The notes: generated by a model not told the origin, from the letters alone. 64,000 bases of DNA from Xanthobacter tagetidis (GCF_003667445.1 NZ_RCTF01000009.1:149364-213363); one strand, 5' to 3'. Shown: positions 1 through 10,502, counted from the first letter of the stretch. Translations and numbers: made by a program.

Positions 1-1
1 C

Positions 2-991
2 TTCGAGGTGAGCGCGCCTTTGCTGCGCCGCCGTCCGTTCGCGGAGTTCGTGCCGTTCGGCACGCCGCTGCTCGGCCTGATCGACCAGGTGCGCGCCCGC
101 GGCGCGCCGGTGAACGAATATCGCGTCGACCTCGGCACGCCGCGCAACGGCGGCGAGCGGGTGGTGGACATCCACGTCGCGCCGGTCACCGAGCGGCCGG
201 ACCACGTGGTGGTGATGCTCCAGGAGCGCACCATCGCCGACAAGATGGACCGCCAGCTCACCCATCGCGGCGCCGCCCGCTCCGTGAGTGCGCTCGCCTC
301 CATGCTGGCGCACGAAATCAAGAACCCGCTCTCCGGCATCCGCGGCGCGGCGCAGTTGCTGGAGCAGTCCGCCGGCGACGAGGATCGCGCGCTCACGCGC
401 CTGATCTGCGACGAGGCGGACCGGATCGTGAAGCTGGTGGACCGCATGGAGGTGTTCTCCGACGAGCGCCCCGTGGAGCGCGAGCCGGTCAACATCCACG
501 CCGTGCTGGAGCATGTGCGGACCCTGGCGTCGTCAGGCTTTGCGCGGCATATCCGGTTCCACGAGGAATACGATCCCTCGCTGCCGCCGGTGCTGGCCAA
601 CCGCGACCAGCTCATCCAGGTCTTTCTCAATCTGGTGAAGAATGCGGCGGAGGCGATCGATCCCGATCAGGACGGCGAGATCTATCTCACCACCGCCTTC
701 CGGCCCGGCGTGCGCCTGACGGTGCCCGGCTCGAACTCGCGCGTCAGCCTGCCGCTGGAGTTCTGCGTGCGCGACAACGGCAAGGGCGTGCCCGACGACC
801 TCGTGCCCCATCTGTTCGACCCGTTCGTGACCACCAAGCCGACTGGAAGTGGCCTCGGTCTTGCTTTGGTCGCCAAGATCATCGGCGACCACGGTGGCAT
901 CGTCGAATGCGACAGCCAGCCCCGCCGCACAACCTTCCGCGTGCTCCTGCCCATGTATCGCGGCAAGAGCCTAGCAAACGAGGACAACTGA
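2..991 (+). CDS. ntrB: Nitrogen regulation sensor histidine kinase NtrB (5' partial)
   Basis: Cytoplasmic histidine kinase that controls phosphorylation of NtrC in response to PII/nitrogen status. The reading frame is open to the left edge, so the start lies outside the window; NtrB is usually 350-390 residues and about 327-329 are present. Visible are the H-box [20 protein letters not shown], the N-box [11 protein letters not shown], the G1 box DNGKGVP and the G2 box GSGLGLALV. The N-terminal PAS domain is truncated by the window. The stop codon is 1 nt from the NtrC GTG start, so the two genes are translationally close, as expected for ntrBC. Family assignment is firm from the motifs and the ntrC neighbour. 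Confidence 0.95.
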   Translation, partial: FEVSAPLLRRRPFAEFVPFGTPLLGLIDQVRARGAPVNEYRVDLGTPRNGGERVVDIHVAPVTERPDHVVVMLQERTIADKMDRQLTHRGAARSVSALASMLAHEIKNPLSGIRGAAQLLEQSAGDEDRALTRLICDEADRIVKLVDRMEVFSDERPVEREPVNIHAVLEHVRTLASSGFARHIRFHEEYDPSLPPVLANRDQLIQVFLNLVKNAAEAIDPDQDGEIYLTTAFRPGVRLTVPGSNSRVSLPLEFCVRDNGKGVPDDLVPHLFDPFVTTKPTGSGLGLALVAKIIGDHGGIVECDSQPRRTTFRVLLPMYRGKSLANEDN

Positions 992-992
992 G

Positions 993-2441
993 GTGTCCAT
1001 GCCCTCCGGAAGCATCCTGGTCGCCGACGACGACGCCGCGATCCGCACGGTGCTCAACCAGGCCCTGTCTCGGGCCGGTTATGAAGTGCGCTCGTGCGGC
1101 AATGCCGCGACCCTCTGGCGCTGGGTGAGCCAGGGCGACGGCGATCTCGTCATCACCGACGTGGTGATGCCCGACGAGAACGCCTTCGATCTCCTGCCGC
1201 GCATCAAGAAGGCGCGGCCGGAACTGCCGGTCATCGTCATGAGCGCGCAGAACACGTTCATGACCGCCATCCGCGCCTCCGAGCGCGGAGCCTACGAATA
1301 CTTGCCCAAGCCGTTCGACCTGAAGGAGCTGATCTCCATCGTCGGCCGCGCGCTCGCCGAACCCAAGAAGGGCGACCTCCACGGGCTGCGCTCCGAGGAG
1401 CAGGACAACATCCCGCTGGTCGGCCGCTCGCCCGCCATGCAGGAGATCTACCGCCTGCTCGCGCGCCTCATGCAGACCGACCTCACGGTGATGATCGCCG
1501 GCGAGAGCGGCACCGGAAAGGAGCTGGTGGCGCGCGCGCTGCACGACTACGGCAAGCGCCGCACCGGGCCGTTCGTCGCCATCAACATGGCGGCGATCCC
1601 GCGCGATCTGATCGAGAGCGAGCTGTTCGGCCATGAGAAGGGCTCGTTCACCGGCGCCACCACGCGCAATTCCGGACGCTTCGAGCAGGCCGAGGGCGGC
1701 ACGCTGTTCCTGGACGAGATCGGCGACATGCCCATGGAGGCGCAGACCCGCCTCCTGCGCGTGCTCCAGCAGGGCGAGTATACGACGGTGGGCGGCCGCA
1801 CGCCCATCAAGACCGACGTGCGCATCATCGCCGCCACCAACAAGGACCTGCGCACCCTGATCCAGCAGGGCCTGTTCCGCGAGGACCTGTTCTTCCGCCT
1901 CAACGTGGTGCCGCTGCGCCTGCCGCCCTTGCGCGAGCGCTCCGAGGACGTGCCGGACCTGGTGCGCCACTTCTTTCTCCAGGCCGAGCGCGAGGGCCTG
2001 CCGGCCAAGCAGATCGATACCGCCGCGCTCGACCGGCTGAAGCGCTATCGCTGGCCCGGCAACGTGCGCGAGCTGGAGAACTTGGTGCGCCGCCTCGCCG
2101 CGCTCTATCCGCAGGAGGTGATCACCCCGGCCATCATCGATGCCGAGCTGTCGGAGCCGCTCCCGAACGCTCTGTCCGAGGACGCGCCCGGCGATGCCAC
2201 CCTGGCCGCCTCCGTGGAGCGCCACCTCAACGCCTATTTCGGCGGCTTCGGCGAGGACCTGCCGCCGCCCGGCCTCTATCACCGCATCCTGAAGGACGTG
2301 GAGTATCCGCTTCTGTCCGCTGCGCTGGCGGCGACCCGGGGCAACCAGATCAAGGCCGCCGAACTGCTCGGCCTCAACCGGAACACGCTGCGCAAGAAGA
2401 TCCGCGACCTCGACATTCAGGTCATCCGCACCAGCCGGTGA
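993..2441 (+). CDS. ntrC: Nitrogen regulation response regulator NtrC
   Basis: Sigma54-dependent activator of nitrogen-assimilation genes (glnA, glnK-amtB and similar), phosphorylated by NtrB. 482 residues, the normal length. Domains: receiver at about 1-120 with LVADDD and phospho-acceptor D in ITDVVMP; AAA+ domain at about 145-380 with Walker A GESGTGKE, the sigma54-contact loop GSFTGA (a GAFTGA variant), Walker [12 protein letters not shown]-terminal Fis-type HTH around [20 protein letters not shown]. The start may be GTG 993 or ATG 999, which gives the more usual [13 protein letters not shown]-terminus. It directly follows ntrB. Confidence 0.96.
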   Translation: MSMPSGSILVADDDAAIRTVLNQALSRAGYEVRSCGNAATLWRWVSQGDGDLVITDVVMPDENAFDLLPRIKKARPELPVIVMSAQNTFMTAIRASERGAYEYLPKPFDLKELISIVGRALAEPKKGDLHGLRSEEQDNIPLVGRSPAMQEIYRLLARLMQTDLTVMIAGESGTGKELVARALHDYGKRRTGPFVAINMAAIPRDLIESELFGHEKGSFTGATTRNSGRFEQAEGGTLFLDEIGDMPMEAQTRLLRVLQQGEYTTVGGRTPIKTDVRIIAATNKDLRTLIQQGLFREDLFFRLNVVPLRLPPLRERSEDVPDLVRHFFLQAEREGLPAKQIDTAALDRLKRYRWPGNVRELENLVRRLAALYPQEVITPAIIDAELSEPLPNALSEDAPGDATLAASVERHLNAYFGGFGEDLPPPGLYHRILKDVEYPLLSAALAATRGNQIKAAELLGLNRNTLRKKIRDLDIQVIRTSR

Positions 2442-2671
2442 GCGCGCCCGCGCCCGACGCCGCGCCGCGTCGGCGCCCCACGTCGGGCTGCGGCCGGCAA
2501 CCTATGATGGTATGCGCGAACCGAGCAGCCTGCGTGCCTTGTGGGCGGCATGCTGAAAGACGCCGCGACTGCGGTTTCTGTCACATTTTTGCACCAGTGT
2601 CGTTCCACAGCATCACCCCGGCCCGCGACTCATCCCTGTTGCGCTGCCGCCTTTTGGGGTGACCCATCCTG

Positions 2672-4912
2672 ATGTCTGACGTCCCCGTCGAGGACCACGT
2701 GGCCGAGCCCGTGCTGCCGAAGCGCCGCGGCCTCGCGCGTTTCACTGCGCCGGTGATCGTCGGCCTGGCACTGGCTTCGGCGGTGGCCACCTTCCTCGTC
2801 CTGATGGGGCTCACGTCGGTGGTGCCCTCGCCGGAGGTGGTGGTCGGCATGCTGGCCGCGAGCGGCGTCGCCGTGCTGGCGCTGGCCGTTGTGATCGGCC
2901 TAGAGGTGTGGGGCATCGTCCGGGCTCGGGCGCGGGGCCGCGCGGCGTCGCGGCTTCATGTGCGCATCGTCGCCCTGTTCGCGGTGATCGCCGTGGTGCC
3001 GACCATCGTCGTGGCCGTGGTGGCGAGCCTGACGCTGGACCGCAGCCTCGACCGCTTCTTCTCCTCCCGCACCCAGGAGATCGTCGCCACCGCCGGGTCG
3101 GTGGCGCAGACCTATATCCGCGAGCACGCGCTCTCGATCCGCGGCGATGTGATGGCCATGGCCAATGACATCTCGCGCCTCAAGGAGTTGTACGACAGCG
3201 ATCCCGAGAAATTCCGCCAGATCCTCACCGCCCAGGCGGCGCTGCGCAACGTGCCGGGCGCGCAGATCATCCGCCGCGACCTCTCGGTGGTGGAGCGCGC
3301 CAACCTGCGCACCGAGAAGGAATATCTGGTTCCGGCCAACATCGCCGTCGGCGATGCGACCGTCGACCAGCCCATCATCTACCTGCCGTCGGATGCCGAC
3401 TTCGTCGGCGGGGTGATCCCGCTGCAGAATTTCGGCGACATGTTTCTCTACGTGGCGCGGCCGATCGATCCGCGCGTCATCGGCTATCTGAAGGTGACGA
3501 GCGAGACGCTGGCGGACTATCGCTCGCTGGAAGAGCGGCGCACCACCGTTCAACTGGCGTTCGCCGCCATGTATGCGGTCATCACGCTGATCGTCCTGCT
3601 TTCGGCGGTCTGGCTCGGCATCAACTTCTCGAAATGGCTGGTGGCGCCGATCCGGCGCCTCATGTGGGCGGCGGGGCGCGTCGCCGGCGGCAATCTCGAC
3701 GTCCAGGTGCCGGTGCACCGGGCCGAGGGCGACCTCGCCTCGCTCGGCGAGACCTTCAACAAGATGACCGGGGAATTGCGCGCCCAGCGCAACGCCATCG
3801 TCACGGCGCGCGACCAGATCGACAGCCGCCGCCGCTTCACCGAGGCGGTGCTGGCTGGCGTCGGCGCGGGCGTGATCGGTCTTGATGCGGACGAGCGCGT
3901 CACCATCGTCAACCGCTCCGCGGAGCGCCTGCTCGGCCTCACCGAGGCGGAGGCCCTGGGGCGCAAGCTCGCCGAGGTGGTGCCGGAGACCGCGGCGCTG
4001 CTGGCGGAGGCCGAGAGCGCGAGCCAGCGCATCGTCCAGGGCAACATCACAGTCCAGCGCGAGGGCCGCGAGCGCGTGCTCGCCATGCGCGTGACCACCG
4101 AGCAGTCGGCGGAGGACGACCACGGCTGGGTGGTGACGCTGGACGACATCACCGCGCTGATCGCCGCCCAGCGCACCTCTGCCTGGGCCGACGTGGCGCG
4201 GCGCATCGCCCACGAGATCAAGAACCCGCTGACCCCGATCCAGCTCTCCGCCGAGCGCCTCAAGCGCAAGTACGGTCGCCACATCACCCAGGACCGCGAC
4301 GTGTTCGACCAGTGCACCGACACCATCATCCGCCAGGTGGGGGACATCGGCCGGATGGTGGACGAGTTCTCCTCCTTCGCCCGCATGCCGAAGCCGGTGG
4401 TGGATGCGCAGGACCTTACCGAGACCATCCGCCAGTCCGTGTTCCTCGCCCGCGTCGGCCATCCCGACCTGACGTTCGAGACCGATCTGCCGGCAAGCCT
4501 TCCGGCGCGGTACGACCGCAGACTGATTTCCCAGGCCCTGACCAACATCCTCAAGAACGCCGCCGAGGCCATCGAGGCCGTGCCGAGCGACGTGCGTGGA
4601 CCGGGCCTCATCCGCATCAAGGCGCAACAGGTGGGCGACGACCTCATCATGGACGTGATCGACAACGGAACCGGCCTGCCCCAGGACAAGCGCAACCGCC
4701 TGCTGGAGCCCTATGTGACCACCCGCGAGAAAGGCACGGGCCTCGGCCTCGCCATCGTCGGCAAGATCATGGAGGAGCATGGCGGCGGCATCGAGCTGAA
4801 CGACGCCCCGGACGGACGGGGCGCCTGGATTCGCCTGCGCCTGCGCCAGGACGGGCGGCCGGAAGGCGCGCCCGCACCGGCCCCCGCGGCGGATACGGCG
4901 GGGAGGGCCTGA
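2672..4912 (+). CDS. ntrY: Transmembrane nitrogen/redox sensor histidine kinase NtrY
   Basis: Membrane sensor kinase of the NtrYX system, linked in alphaproteobacteria to nitrogen metabolism, redox/low-oxygen response and envelope control. 746 residues. Several hydrophobic segments occupy about 25-110, a periplasmic-type sensor region follows, and another membrane segment at about 290-318 precedes a HAMP linker. A PAS domain lies at about 380-490. The kinase core has H-box [21 protein letters not shown]-box NILKNAAEAIE, and G-boxes DNGTGLPQ and GTGLGLAIVGKI. It sits 230 nt after ntrC and 3 nt before ntrX. The ntrBC-ntrYX arrangement is typical for Hyphomicrobiales. Confidence 0.95.
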   Translation: MSDVPVEDHVAEPVLPKRRGLARFTAPVIVGLALASAVATFLVLMGLTSVVPSPEVVVGMLAASGVAVLALAVVIGLEVWGIVRARARGRAASRLHVRIVALFAVIAVVPTIVVAVVASLTLDRSLDRFFSSRTQEIVATAGSVAQTYIREHALSIRGDVMAMANDISRLKELYDSDPEKFRQILTAQAALRNVPGAQIIRRDLSVVERANLRTEKEYLVPANIAVGDATVDQPIIYLPSDADFVGGVIPLQNFGDMFLYVARPIDPRVIGYLKVTSETLADYRSLEERRTTVQLAFAAMYAVITLIVLLSAVWLGINFSKWLVAPIRRLMWAAGRVAGGNLDVQVPVHRAEGDLASLGETFNKMTGELRAQRNAIVTARDQIDSRRRFTEAVLAGVGAGVIGLDADERVTIVNRSAERLLGLTEAEALGRKLAEVVPETAALLAEAESASQRIVQGNITVQREGRERVLAMRVTTEQSAEDDHGWVVTLDDITALIAAQRTSAWADVARRIAHEIKNPLTPIQLSAERLKRKYGRHITQDRDVFDQCTDTIIRQVGDIGRMVDEFSSFARMPKPVVDAQDLTETIRQSVFLARVGHPDLTFETDLPASLPARYDRRLISQALTNILKNAAEAIEAVPSDVRGPGLIRIKAQQVGDDLIMDVIDNGTGLPQDKRNRLLEPYVTTREKGTGLGLAIVGKIMEEHGGGIELNDAPDGRGAWIRLRLRQDGRPEGAPAPAPAADTAGRA

Positions 4913-4915
4913 GCC

Positions 4916-6283
4916 ATGGCGATGGACATTCTCGTCGTCGACGACGAAGCCGACATCGGCGAACTGGTCTGCGGCATCCTGGAGGACGAGGGCTACGGCG
5001 CCCGCACGGCCCGCGACGCGGATTCGGCGCTCGCCGCCATCGCGCTCCGGCGGCCGAACCTGATTTTCCTCGACATCTGGCTCCAGGGCTCGCGCCTCGA
5101 CGGGCTGGAACTGCTCAACGAGATCAAGGCCCAGCACCCGGACGTCCCCGTGGTGATGATCTCCGGCCACGGCAACATCGAGACCGCGGTCGCCGCCATC
5201 AAGCGCGGCGCCTACGACTTCATCGAGAAGCCGTTCAATGCCGACCGCCTGGTGATGGTCGCCGAGCGGGCGCTGGAGACGCTGCGCCTCAGGCGCGAAT
5301 TGAAGGAGCTGAAGCAGCTCACGCCGCACGGTCGCGCCATGGTGGGCCGCTCGTCCTCGGTGCAGCAGCTGAAGGCCACCATCGAGCGGGTGGGGCCGAC
5401 CAATTCGCGCATCCTCATCGTCGGGCCGTCAGGCTCCGGCAAGGAGCTGACCGCCCGGATGATCCACGCGGCGTCGTCGCGCGCCAACGGCCCGTTCGTG
5501 GTGCTGAACTCCGCCGCCATCACCCCGGAGCGTCTGGAGTTCGAGCTGTTCGGGGTCGAGGAGGGCGAGGGCCGCGAGCGCCTGCGCGGCGCGCTGGAGG
5601 AGGCGCACGGCGGCACGCTGTTCCTCGACGAGATCGCCGACATGCCGCGCGAGACCCAGAACCGGGTGCTGCGGGTGCTGGTGGAGCAGACCTTCTCCCG
5701 GGTCGGTTCGGCCGAGAAGGTGAGCGTGGACGTGCGCATCATCTCGTCCACCGCCCGCAATCTGGAGGAGGAGATCTCCAGGGGCCGCTTCCGCGAGGAC
5801 CTCTACCATCGGCTTTCGGTGGTGCCGATCCGCGTGGCCCCGCTTGCCGAGCGGCGCGAGGACATCCCGGACCTGGTGGAATTCTTCGTCGATTCCATCT
5901 CGCAGACCACCGGCCTGCCGCGCCGGCCCATCGGCGAGGACGCCATGGCGGTGCTCCAGTCCCACGACTGGCCGGGCAACGTGCGCCAGCTGCGCAACAA
6001 TGTGGAGCGGCTGCTGATTCTGGCCGGCGGCGACCCGGAGGCCACCATCACCGCCTCCATGCTGCCGCCGGACGTGGGCGCGCTGGTGCCGAGCCTGCCC
6101 AACGGCAATGGCGGCGAGCACCTCATGGGCCTGCCGCTGCGGGAGGCACGGGAGGTGTTCGAGCGGGAATATCTGGCCGCCCAGATCAACCGCTTCGGCG
6201 GCAATATCTCGCGCACCGCCGAGTTCGTCGGCATGGAGCGCTCGGCGCTGCACCGCAAGCTGAAGGCCTTGGGCGTCGGCTGA
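4916..6283 (+). CDS. ntrX: Response regulator NtrX (NtrC-like, lacking GAFTGA)
   Basis: Response regulator partner of NtrY. 455 residues: receiver at about 1-120 (VVDDEADIG, phospho-acceptor D in FLDIWLQG), AAA+ domain with Walker A GPSGSGKE and Walker B LFLDEIADMP, and a C-terminal Fis-type HTH (GGNISRTAEFVGMERSALHRK). Where NtrC has GAFTGA this protein reads FGVEEGEGRERLRGALEE, so the sigma54-contact loop is absent; this is a known feature of NtrX and implies a sigma54-independent mode of action. Note the extended acceptor loop LQGSRLDG. Start ATG 4916 follows ntrY by 3 nt, so the two are co-transcribed. Confidence 0.95.
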   Translation: MAMDILVVDDEADIGELVCGILEDEGYGARTARDADSALAAIALRRPNLIFLDIWLQGSRLDGLELLNEIKAQHPDVPVVMISGHGNIETAVAAIKRGAYDFIEKPFNADRLVMVAERALETLRLRRELKELKQLTPHGRAMVGRSSSVQQLKATIERVGPTNSRILIVGPSGSGKELTARMIHAASSRANGPFVVLNSAAITPERLEFELFGVEEGEGRERLRGALEEAHGGTLFLDEIADMPRETQNRVLRVLVEQTFSRVGSAEKVSVDVRIISSTARNLEEEISRGRFREDLYHRLSVVPIRVAPLAERREDIPDLVEFFVDSISQTTGLPRRPIGEDAMAVLQSHDWPGNVRQLRNNVERLLILAGGDPEATITASMLPPDVGALVPSLPNGNGGEHLMGLPLREAREVFEREYLAAQINRFGGNISRTAEFVGMERSALHRKLKALGVG

Positions 6284-6421
6284 TCTGCCCCTGCGAAAAT
6301 GGGGAACAAGCGGGGGCTCGTTTTCCGCCGTAGGGGCGCATAACCTGCGCGCGACCGGGGGCCGGATCGCGCGCGGCGCGGCGATGATGCCGAGGGCGAA
6401 GCGGCGGGGAAGGGTGGGGCG

Positions 6422-7798
6422 ATGAAGGTCGTGATCTGCGGAGCGGGCCAGGTGGGGTTCGGCATCGCCGAGCAGCTCGCCGGCGAGCAGAATGACGTGT
6501 CCATCATCGACACGAACCCCCGCCGCATCCAGATGGTGGCCGACCAGCTCGACGTGCGCGGCGTGGTGGGCATGGGCTCGCACCCGGACGTGCTCGCCAA
6601 GGCGGGCATCGACCACGCCGACATGATCATCGCCGTGACGCTCCACGACGAGGTCAACATGATCGCGTGCCAGGTGGCGCACGCGCTGTTCAACGTGCCC
6701 ACCAAGGTGGCGCGCATCCGCGCCCAGTCCTACCTCGCCCCCGAATGGCGCAACATGTTCGCGCGCGATCAGCTCCCCATCGACGTGGTCATCTCGCCCG
6801 AGATCGAGGTGGGCGAGATGGTGCTGCGCCGGCTGTCGCTGCCGGGCGCCATCGACACCGTGACGTTCGCCGACGGGGCGGTGGTGGTGGCGGGCGTCCA
6901 TTGCGGCGAGGAATGTCCGGTGGTGGACACGCCGCTGAACCAGCTCACCGATCTGTTCCCCGATCTCCAGGCCACGGTCGTGGCGGTGAACCGGAACGGG
7001 AAGACGGTGGTGCCGCGCTCCACCGACCAGCTGGCCACCGGCGACATCGCCTATTTCGTCGCCCAGGCGGACCAGGTGCAGCGCACCCTCTCCATCTTCG
7101 GCCACGACGAGATCCCCGGCCAGCGCATCGTCATCGCCGGCGGCGGCAATATCGGCCTCTACGTCGCCAGCGAGCTGGAGAAGCGCAACCAGGCGGCGCG
7201 GGTGAAGGTGATCGAGGCCTCGCGCGAGCGCGCCCAGGCCATCGCGGAGGTGCTCACCCGCTCGGTGGTGCTGAGCGGCGACGCGCTCGACCGGTCGATC
7301 CTCGACGAGGCGGGGGTGGGGGAGGCCGACACCATGATCGCCCTCACCAATGACGACCGCATCAACATCCTCTCCTGCCAGCTCTCCAAGCAGATCGGGG
7401 CGCGCCGCATCCTGGCGCTGCTCAACGAGCAGGGCTTCGCCTCGTTCGCCCGCGGCCTCGGCATCGATGCCCATGTGAACCCGCGCCAGATCACCGTCTC
7501 GAAGGTGCTGCAGCACGTGCGGCGCGGCCGCATCCGCGGCGTGCACGCGCTGCTCGACGGGGCGGGCGAGATCATCGAGGCGGAAGCGCTGGAGACCTCG
7601 CCGCTGGTGGGCAAGCCGCTGCGCGACCTCGGCCTGCTCGACGGGCTGCGCATCGGCGCCATCGTGCGCAACGGCCAGGTGATGCTGCCCACGGGCGACT
7701 TCGTGGTGCGAGCCCATGACCGGGTGGTGCTGTTCGCGCTCGCGGAGCGCATCAAGCGCGTGGAACAGCTGTTCCGCGTCGCGCTCGAATTCTTCTGA
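6422..7798 (+). CDS. trkA: Trk system potassium transporter regulatory subunit TrkA
   Basis: Cytoplasmic NAD(H)-binding gating subunit of the Trk potassium uptake system. 458 residues with two tandem RCK modules: the first begins MKVVICGAGQVGFGIAEQL (Rossmann GxGxxG), the second begins near residue 236 with IVIAGGGNIGLYVA; each is followed by a TrkA-C domain. Start ATG 6422 is preceded by a GGGG-rich ribosome-binding stretch. It lies 138 nt after ntrX and 12 nt before a TrkH-like gene, so gating and membrane subunits are probably co-expressed. Confidence 0.96.
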   Translation: MKVVICGAGQVGFGIAEQLAGEQNDVSIIDTNPRRIQMVADQLDVRGVVGMGSHPDVLAKAGIDHADMIIAVTLHDEVNMIACQVAHALFNVPTKVARIRAQSYLAPEWRNMFARDQLPIDVVISPEIEVGEMVLRRLSLPGAIDTVTFADGAVVVAGVHCGEECPVVDTPLNQLTDLFPDLQATVVAVNRNGKTVVPRSTDQLATGDIAYFVAQADQVQRTLSIFGHDEIPGQRIVIAGGGNIGLYVASELEKRNQAARVKVIEASRERAQAIAEVLTRSVVLSGDALDRSILDEAGVGEADTMIALTNDDRINILSCQLSKQIGARRILALLNEQGFASFARGLGIDAHVNPRQITVSKVLQHVRRGRIRGVHALLDGAGEIIEAEALETSPLVGKPLRDLGLLDGLRIGAIVRNGQVMLPTGDFVVRAHDRVVLFALAERIKRVEQLFRVALEFF

Positions 7799-7810
7799 GC
7801 CCGGCGCGCC

Positions 7811-9226
7811 ATGATGGATGCTGCCCGCGCGCTCGCAGGGGCCCTGTTCGCCATCGGCGTCATGGCGCTGGTCCCGGCCGCCGTGGCGGCGCGGATGGGC
7901 ACCGGCCAGGCGCCGGCCTTCCTCGCCACCAGCGTGTTCTGCATCTTCATCGCCGGTGCGCTGCGATTCTCCACGCAGGGCCTCGTCGTCCGCCTGCGCC
8001 ACGCCCAGGGGCTGGGCGGGCTGGTGGCGCTGTGGATCGTGCTGCCGCTGGCGGCGACGCCGGCCATCGCCATCGCCTCCGGCCTGCCGCCGCTCGCGGC
8101 CTGGCTGGAGGCGACATCCGCGCTCACCGCCACCGGCATCACGGCGCTCAAGCACGGGCCGGTCTCGCTTTTTGTCTGGTTTGGGCTGCTGCAATGGGCG
8201 GGCGGCTTCCTCACCATCGTCTCGGCGCTGGCCATCCTCGCTCCGGCCGGGCTCGGCGGCCTGCCCGACCGCACCGTGCGGGGCGGCGGCGCGGTGGATG
8301 TGGCGGACCTGCGCCTGATCGCTTCGGAGACGTTGCCGCTCTATCTCGGCGGCACGCTCGCCGTGATGCTTCTGCTGCTGTTCGACGGCGAAGGGCTCTA
8401 CGTCTCCTTCACCCTCGCCACCGCCATCGCCTCGGCCGGCGCCCATCTGCCGCCGGAGGCGCACCTCGCGCTGGCCCTCGACCCCGAGGTGAAGTGGATG
8501 CTGCTGCCGTTCCTGCTCTGGAGCGCCACCAGCGTGCGCTGGCACCGCGCCTTGGTCTCGCGCCGCGTGAATGCCGCGCCCGACCAGCCCGAGAGCCTGG
8601 TCATCCTGGCCTACTGGATCGTGCTCGGCGTGGTGTTCGGCGCCATCCTGTTCCGCGCCGTCGACATGGACGCGCTGGCGGCGGTACGCGACGGGCTGTT
8701 CTCCGCCGCCGCGCTGATCTCGACCAGCGGCATCGGCGCGCGCGACGGCACTTATGAGAGCCTGCCCTTCGCCCTGGTGATCTTCGTTGCACTGCTCGGC
8801 GGCGGCGCGTTCTCGGTGGCGGGCGGGCTAAAGATGCTGCGGCTGCGCGCCATGCTGCTGCGCACCCGCGGCGACCTGATGCGTCTCGTCTATCCCAGCC
8901 TGGTTCAGCCGGCCTCGTTCGGCGAGGGCGGCATGGGCTCGGCCATGCGGGGCGTGTGGGTGGGGGCCGCCGCCTTCTTCATCCTGTTCGCGGCGGTGCT
9001 GCTGGCGATCAGCCCGGGCCTGCCCAGCTTCGAGGCCGCCCTCGCCGCCGCCGCAGCCCTGGTGAGCAACACCGGCCCGGTCTATGACGCCGCCGGCAAG
9101 GGCTGGCCGGTGATCGCCAGCCTGCCCGCAGGCTCCGTCGTCGCGGCCGGCATTGCCATGATCGCCGGGCGGCTGGAGATCATCGGCCTCGCCGTCGTGG
9201 TCCATCTTCTCTTCTGGCGCACCTGA
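7811..9226 (+). CDS. trkH: TrkH-family potassium transporter membrane subunit
   Basis: Integral-membrane potassium channel subunit working with TrkA. 471 residues, hydrophobic throughout with roughly 8-10 membrane spans, the usual size for TrkH/KtrB proteins. Selectivity-filter-like segments are ATSALTATGIT, LISTSGIGARDG and ALVSNTGPVYD. It follows trkA by 12 nt and precedes dat by 9 nt. Family assignment is strong from context and topology; the exact subclass (TrkH, TrkG or KtrB) cannot be set from the sequence alone. Confidence 0.9.
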   Translation: MMDAARALAGALFAIGVMALVPAAVAARMGTGQAPAFLATSVFCIFIAGALRFSTQGLVVRLRHAQGLGGLVALWIVLPLAATPAIAIASGLPPLAAWLEATSALTATGITALKHGPVSLFVWFGLLQWAGGFLTIVSALAILAPAGLGGLPDRTVRGGGAVDVADLRLIASETLPLYLGGTLAVMLLLLFDGEGLYVSFTLATAIASAGAHLPPEAHLALALDPEVKWMLLPFLLWSATSVRWHRALVSRRVNAAPDQPESLVILAYWIVLGVVFGAILFRAVDMDALAAVRDGLFSAAALISTSGIGARDGTYESLPFALVIFVALLGGGAFSVAGGLKMLRLRAMLLRTRGDLMRLVYPSLVQPASFGEGGMGSAMRGVWVGAAAFFILFAAVLLAISPGLPSFEAALAAAAALVSNTGPVYDAAGKGWPVIASLPAGSVVAAGIAMIAGRLEIIGLAVVVHLLFWRT

Positions 9227-9235
9227 GCAGACCCC

Positions 9236-10093
9236 ATGTCCCGCATCGCCTACGTGAACGGCCGCTACGTCCCGCACCGCACCGCCAGCGTCCATGTGGA
9301 GGATCGCGGCTACCAGTTCTCCGACGGAGTCTACGAGGTGTGCGAGGTGCGCGGCGGGCATCTGGTGGATGCGCGTCGGCATCTGGACCGCCTGGAGCGC
9401 TCCTTGTCCGAGTTGCGCATCGCCATGCCCATGGGCCGGGCCGCGCTCATGGCGGTGCTGCGCGAGGTGGTGGCGCGCAATGGGGTGAAGAACGGCATCG
9501 TCTATCTGCAGGCGACGCGCGGCGTCGCCCGGCGCGACCACGCCTTCCCGGCGCCCGGCACGGCGCCGAGCCTCGTCGTCACCGCCCGCCGCGCCGACAT
9601 GGCGGCCCAGGAGCGGCTCGCCACGGTGGGCGTGCACGTGATCTGCGTGCCGGAGAACCGCTGGCCGCGGGTGGACATCAAGACCGTGGGCCTCCTGCCC
9701 AATGTGCTCGCCAAGCAGCAGGCGAAGGAGGCAGGCGCCCGCGAGGCCTGGTTCGTGGACGCGGAAGGCCACGTCACCGAGGGTTCATCCACCAATGCCT
9801 GGATCGTCACCGGCGACGGGCAGATCGTCACCCGCCCGGCGGAAAGCGGCATCCTGAAGGGAATCACCCGCGCCGTGGTGATGGAGGCGGCTAAGGCGCT
9901 CGGGCTTGTGGTCGTGGAGCGCGCCTTCACCCCGCAGGAGGCCTATGCCGCGCGCGAAGCGTTCATCACCGCCGCCTCGACGCTGGTGATGCCGGTGGTC
10001 GAAATCGACGGCCACACCATCGCCAACGGCCAGCCCGGTTCCGTGGCGCGGGAACTGCGGCAACGATTCCACGATTTTTCAGAGGTATCGTGA
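9236..10093 (+). CDS. dat: D-amino-acid aminotransferase (fold-type IV PLP enzyme)
   Basis: PLP-dependent transaminase interconverting D-amino acids and 2-oxo acids. 285 residues, normal length. It starts MSRIAYVNGRYVPHRTASVHVEDRGYQF, carries the PLP-lysine segment VDIKTVGLLPNVLAKQ, and the cofactor-site segments GHVTEGSSTNAW and GILKGITR seen in the BCAT/DAAT family. It lies 9 nt after trkH and 150 nt upstream of hfq, a conserved alphaproteobacterial neighbourhood. A branched-chain aminotransferase is the alternative, but length and context favour DAAT. Confidence 0.9.
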   Translation: MSRIAYVNGRYVPHRTASVHVEDRGYQFSDGVYEVCEVRGGHLVDARRHLDRLERSLSELRIAMPMGRAALMAVLREVVARNGVKNGIVYLQATRGVARRDHAFPAPGTAPSLVVTARRADMAAQERLATVGVHVICVPENRWPRVDIKTVGLLPNVLAKQQAKEAGAREAWFVDAEGHVTEGSSTNAWIVTGDGQIVTRPAESGILKGITRAVVMEAAKALGLVVVERAFTPQEAYAAREAFITAASTLVMPVVEIDGHTIANGQPGSVARELRQRFHDFSEVS

Positions 10094-10243
10094 TATTTGA
10101 GGCGTGGGCATCACAATGCTGCACGGCAAAATATATTGCGCCGCCGCAGCACTGTGCCATTCTAGGCCTACAACTCTCTCGCCGCATCGGGCTCGGACGC
10201 TCGGCGGCGAGGGCTCAACGCCCTAAAAAGAACGGATATTAAA

Positions 10244-10498
10244 ATGGCGGCGGAACGGCAACAGAACCTCCAAGACACCTTCCTCAACCACGTCCGCAAG
10301 AACAAGACCCCTTTGACCATCTTCCTCGTCAACGGCGTGAAGCTGCAGGGGGTTGTCACCTGGTTTGACAATTTCTGCGTGCTGCTGCGGCGCGATGGCC
10401 ACTCCCAGCTGGTCTACAAGCACGCCATCTCCACCATCATGCCGGGCCATCCGGTGCAGCTGTTCGATCCCACCGACGAAGCCGGGGAGAAGGCCTGA
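10244..10498 (+). CDS. hfq: RNA chaperone Hfq
   Basis: Hexameric Sm-like RNA chaperone promoting sRNA-mRNA pairing. 84 residues with Sm1 ([27 protein letters not shown]) and Sm2 ([13 protein letters not shown]) including the distal/proximal-face residues Q, F and YKH. The C-terminal tail is short, as in alphaproteobacteria. It precedes hflX by 4 nt, the classic hfq-hflX pair. The 150-nt upstream gap is visibly more AT-rich and probably holds the promoter. Confidence 0.98.
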   Translation: MAAERQQNLQDTFLNHVRKNKTPLTIFLVNGVKLQGVVTWFDNFCVLLRRDGHSQLVYKHAISTIMPGHPVQLFDPTDEAGEKA

Positions 10499-10502
10499 TC
10501 CC

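Noticed and set aside
2900..5329. Minus-strand open frame of 809 codons across ntrY/ntrX
   Set aside because: Antisense shadow of ntrY and ntrX with no family resemblance.
5429..8545. Minus-strand open frame of 1038 codons across ntrX-trkA-trkH
   Set aside because: Antisense to three well-identified genes; composition (His/Arg/Gln/Asp-rich) is the high-GC shadow pattern.
10353..10502. Upstream extension of hflX inside hfq
   Set aside because: It overlaps hfq in another frame; the GTG at 10503 has a ribosome-binding site and gives a normal length.
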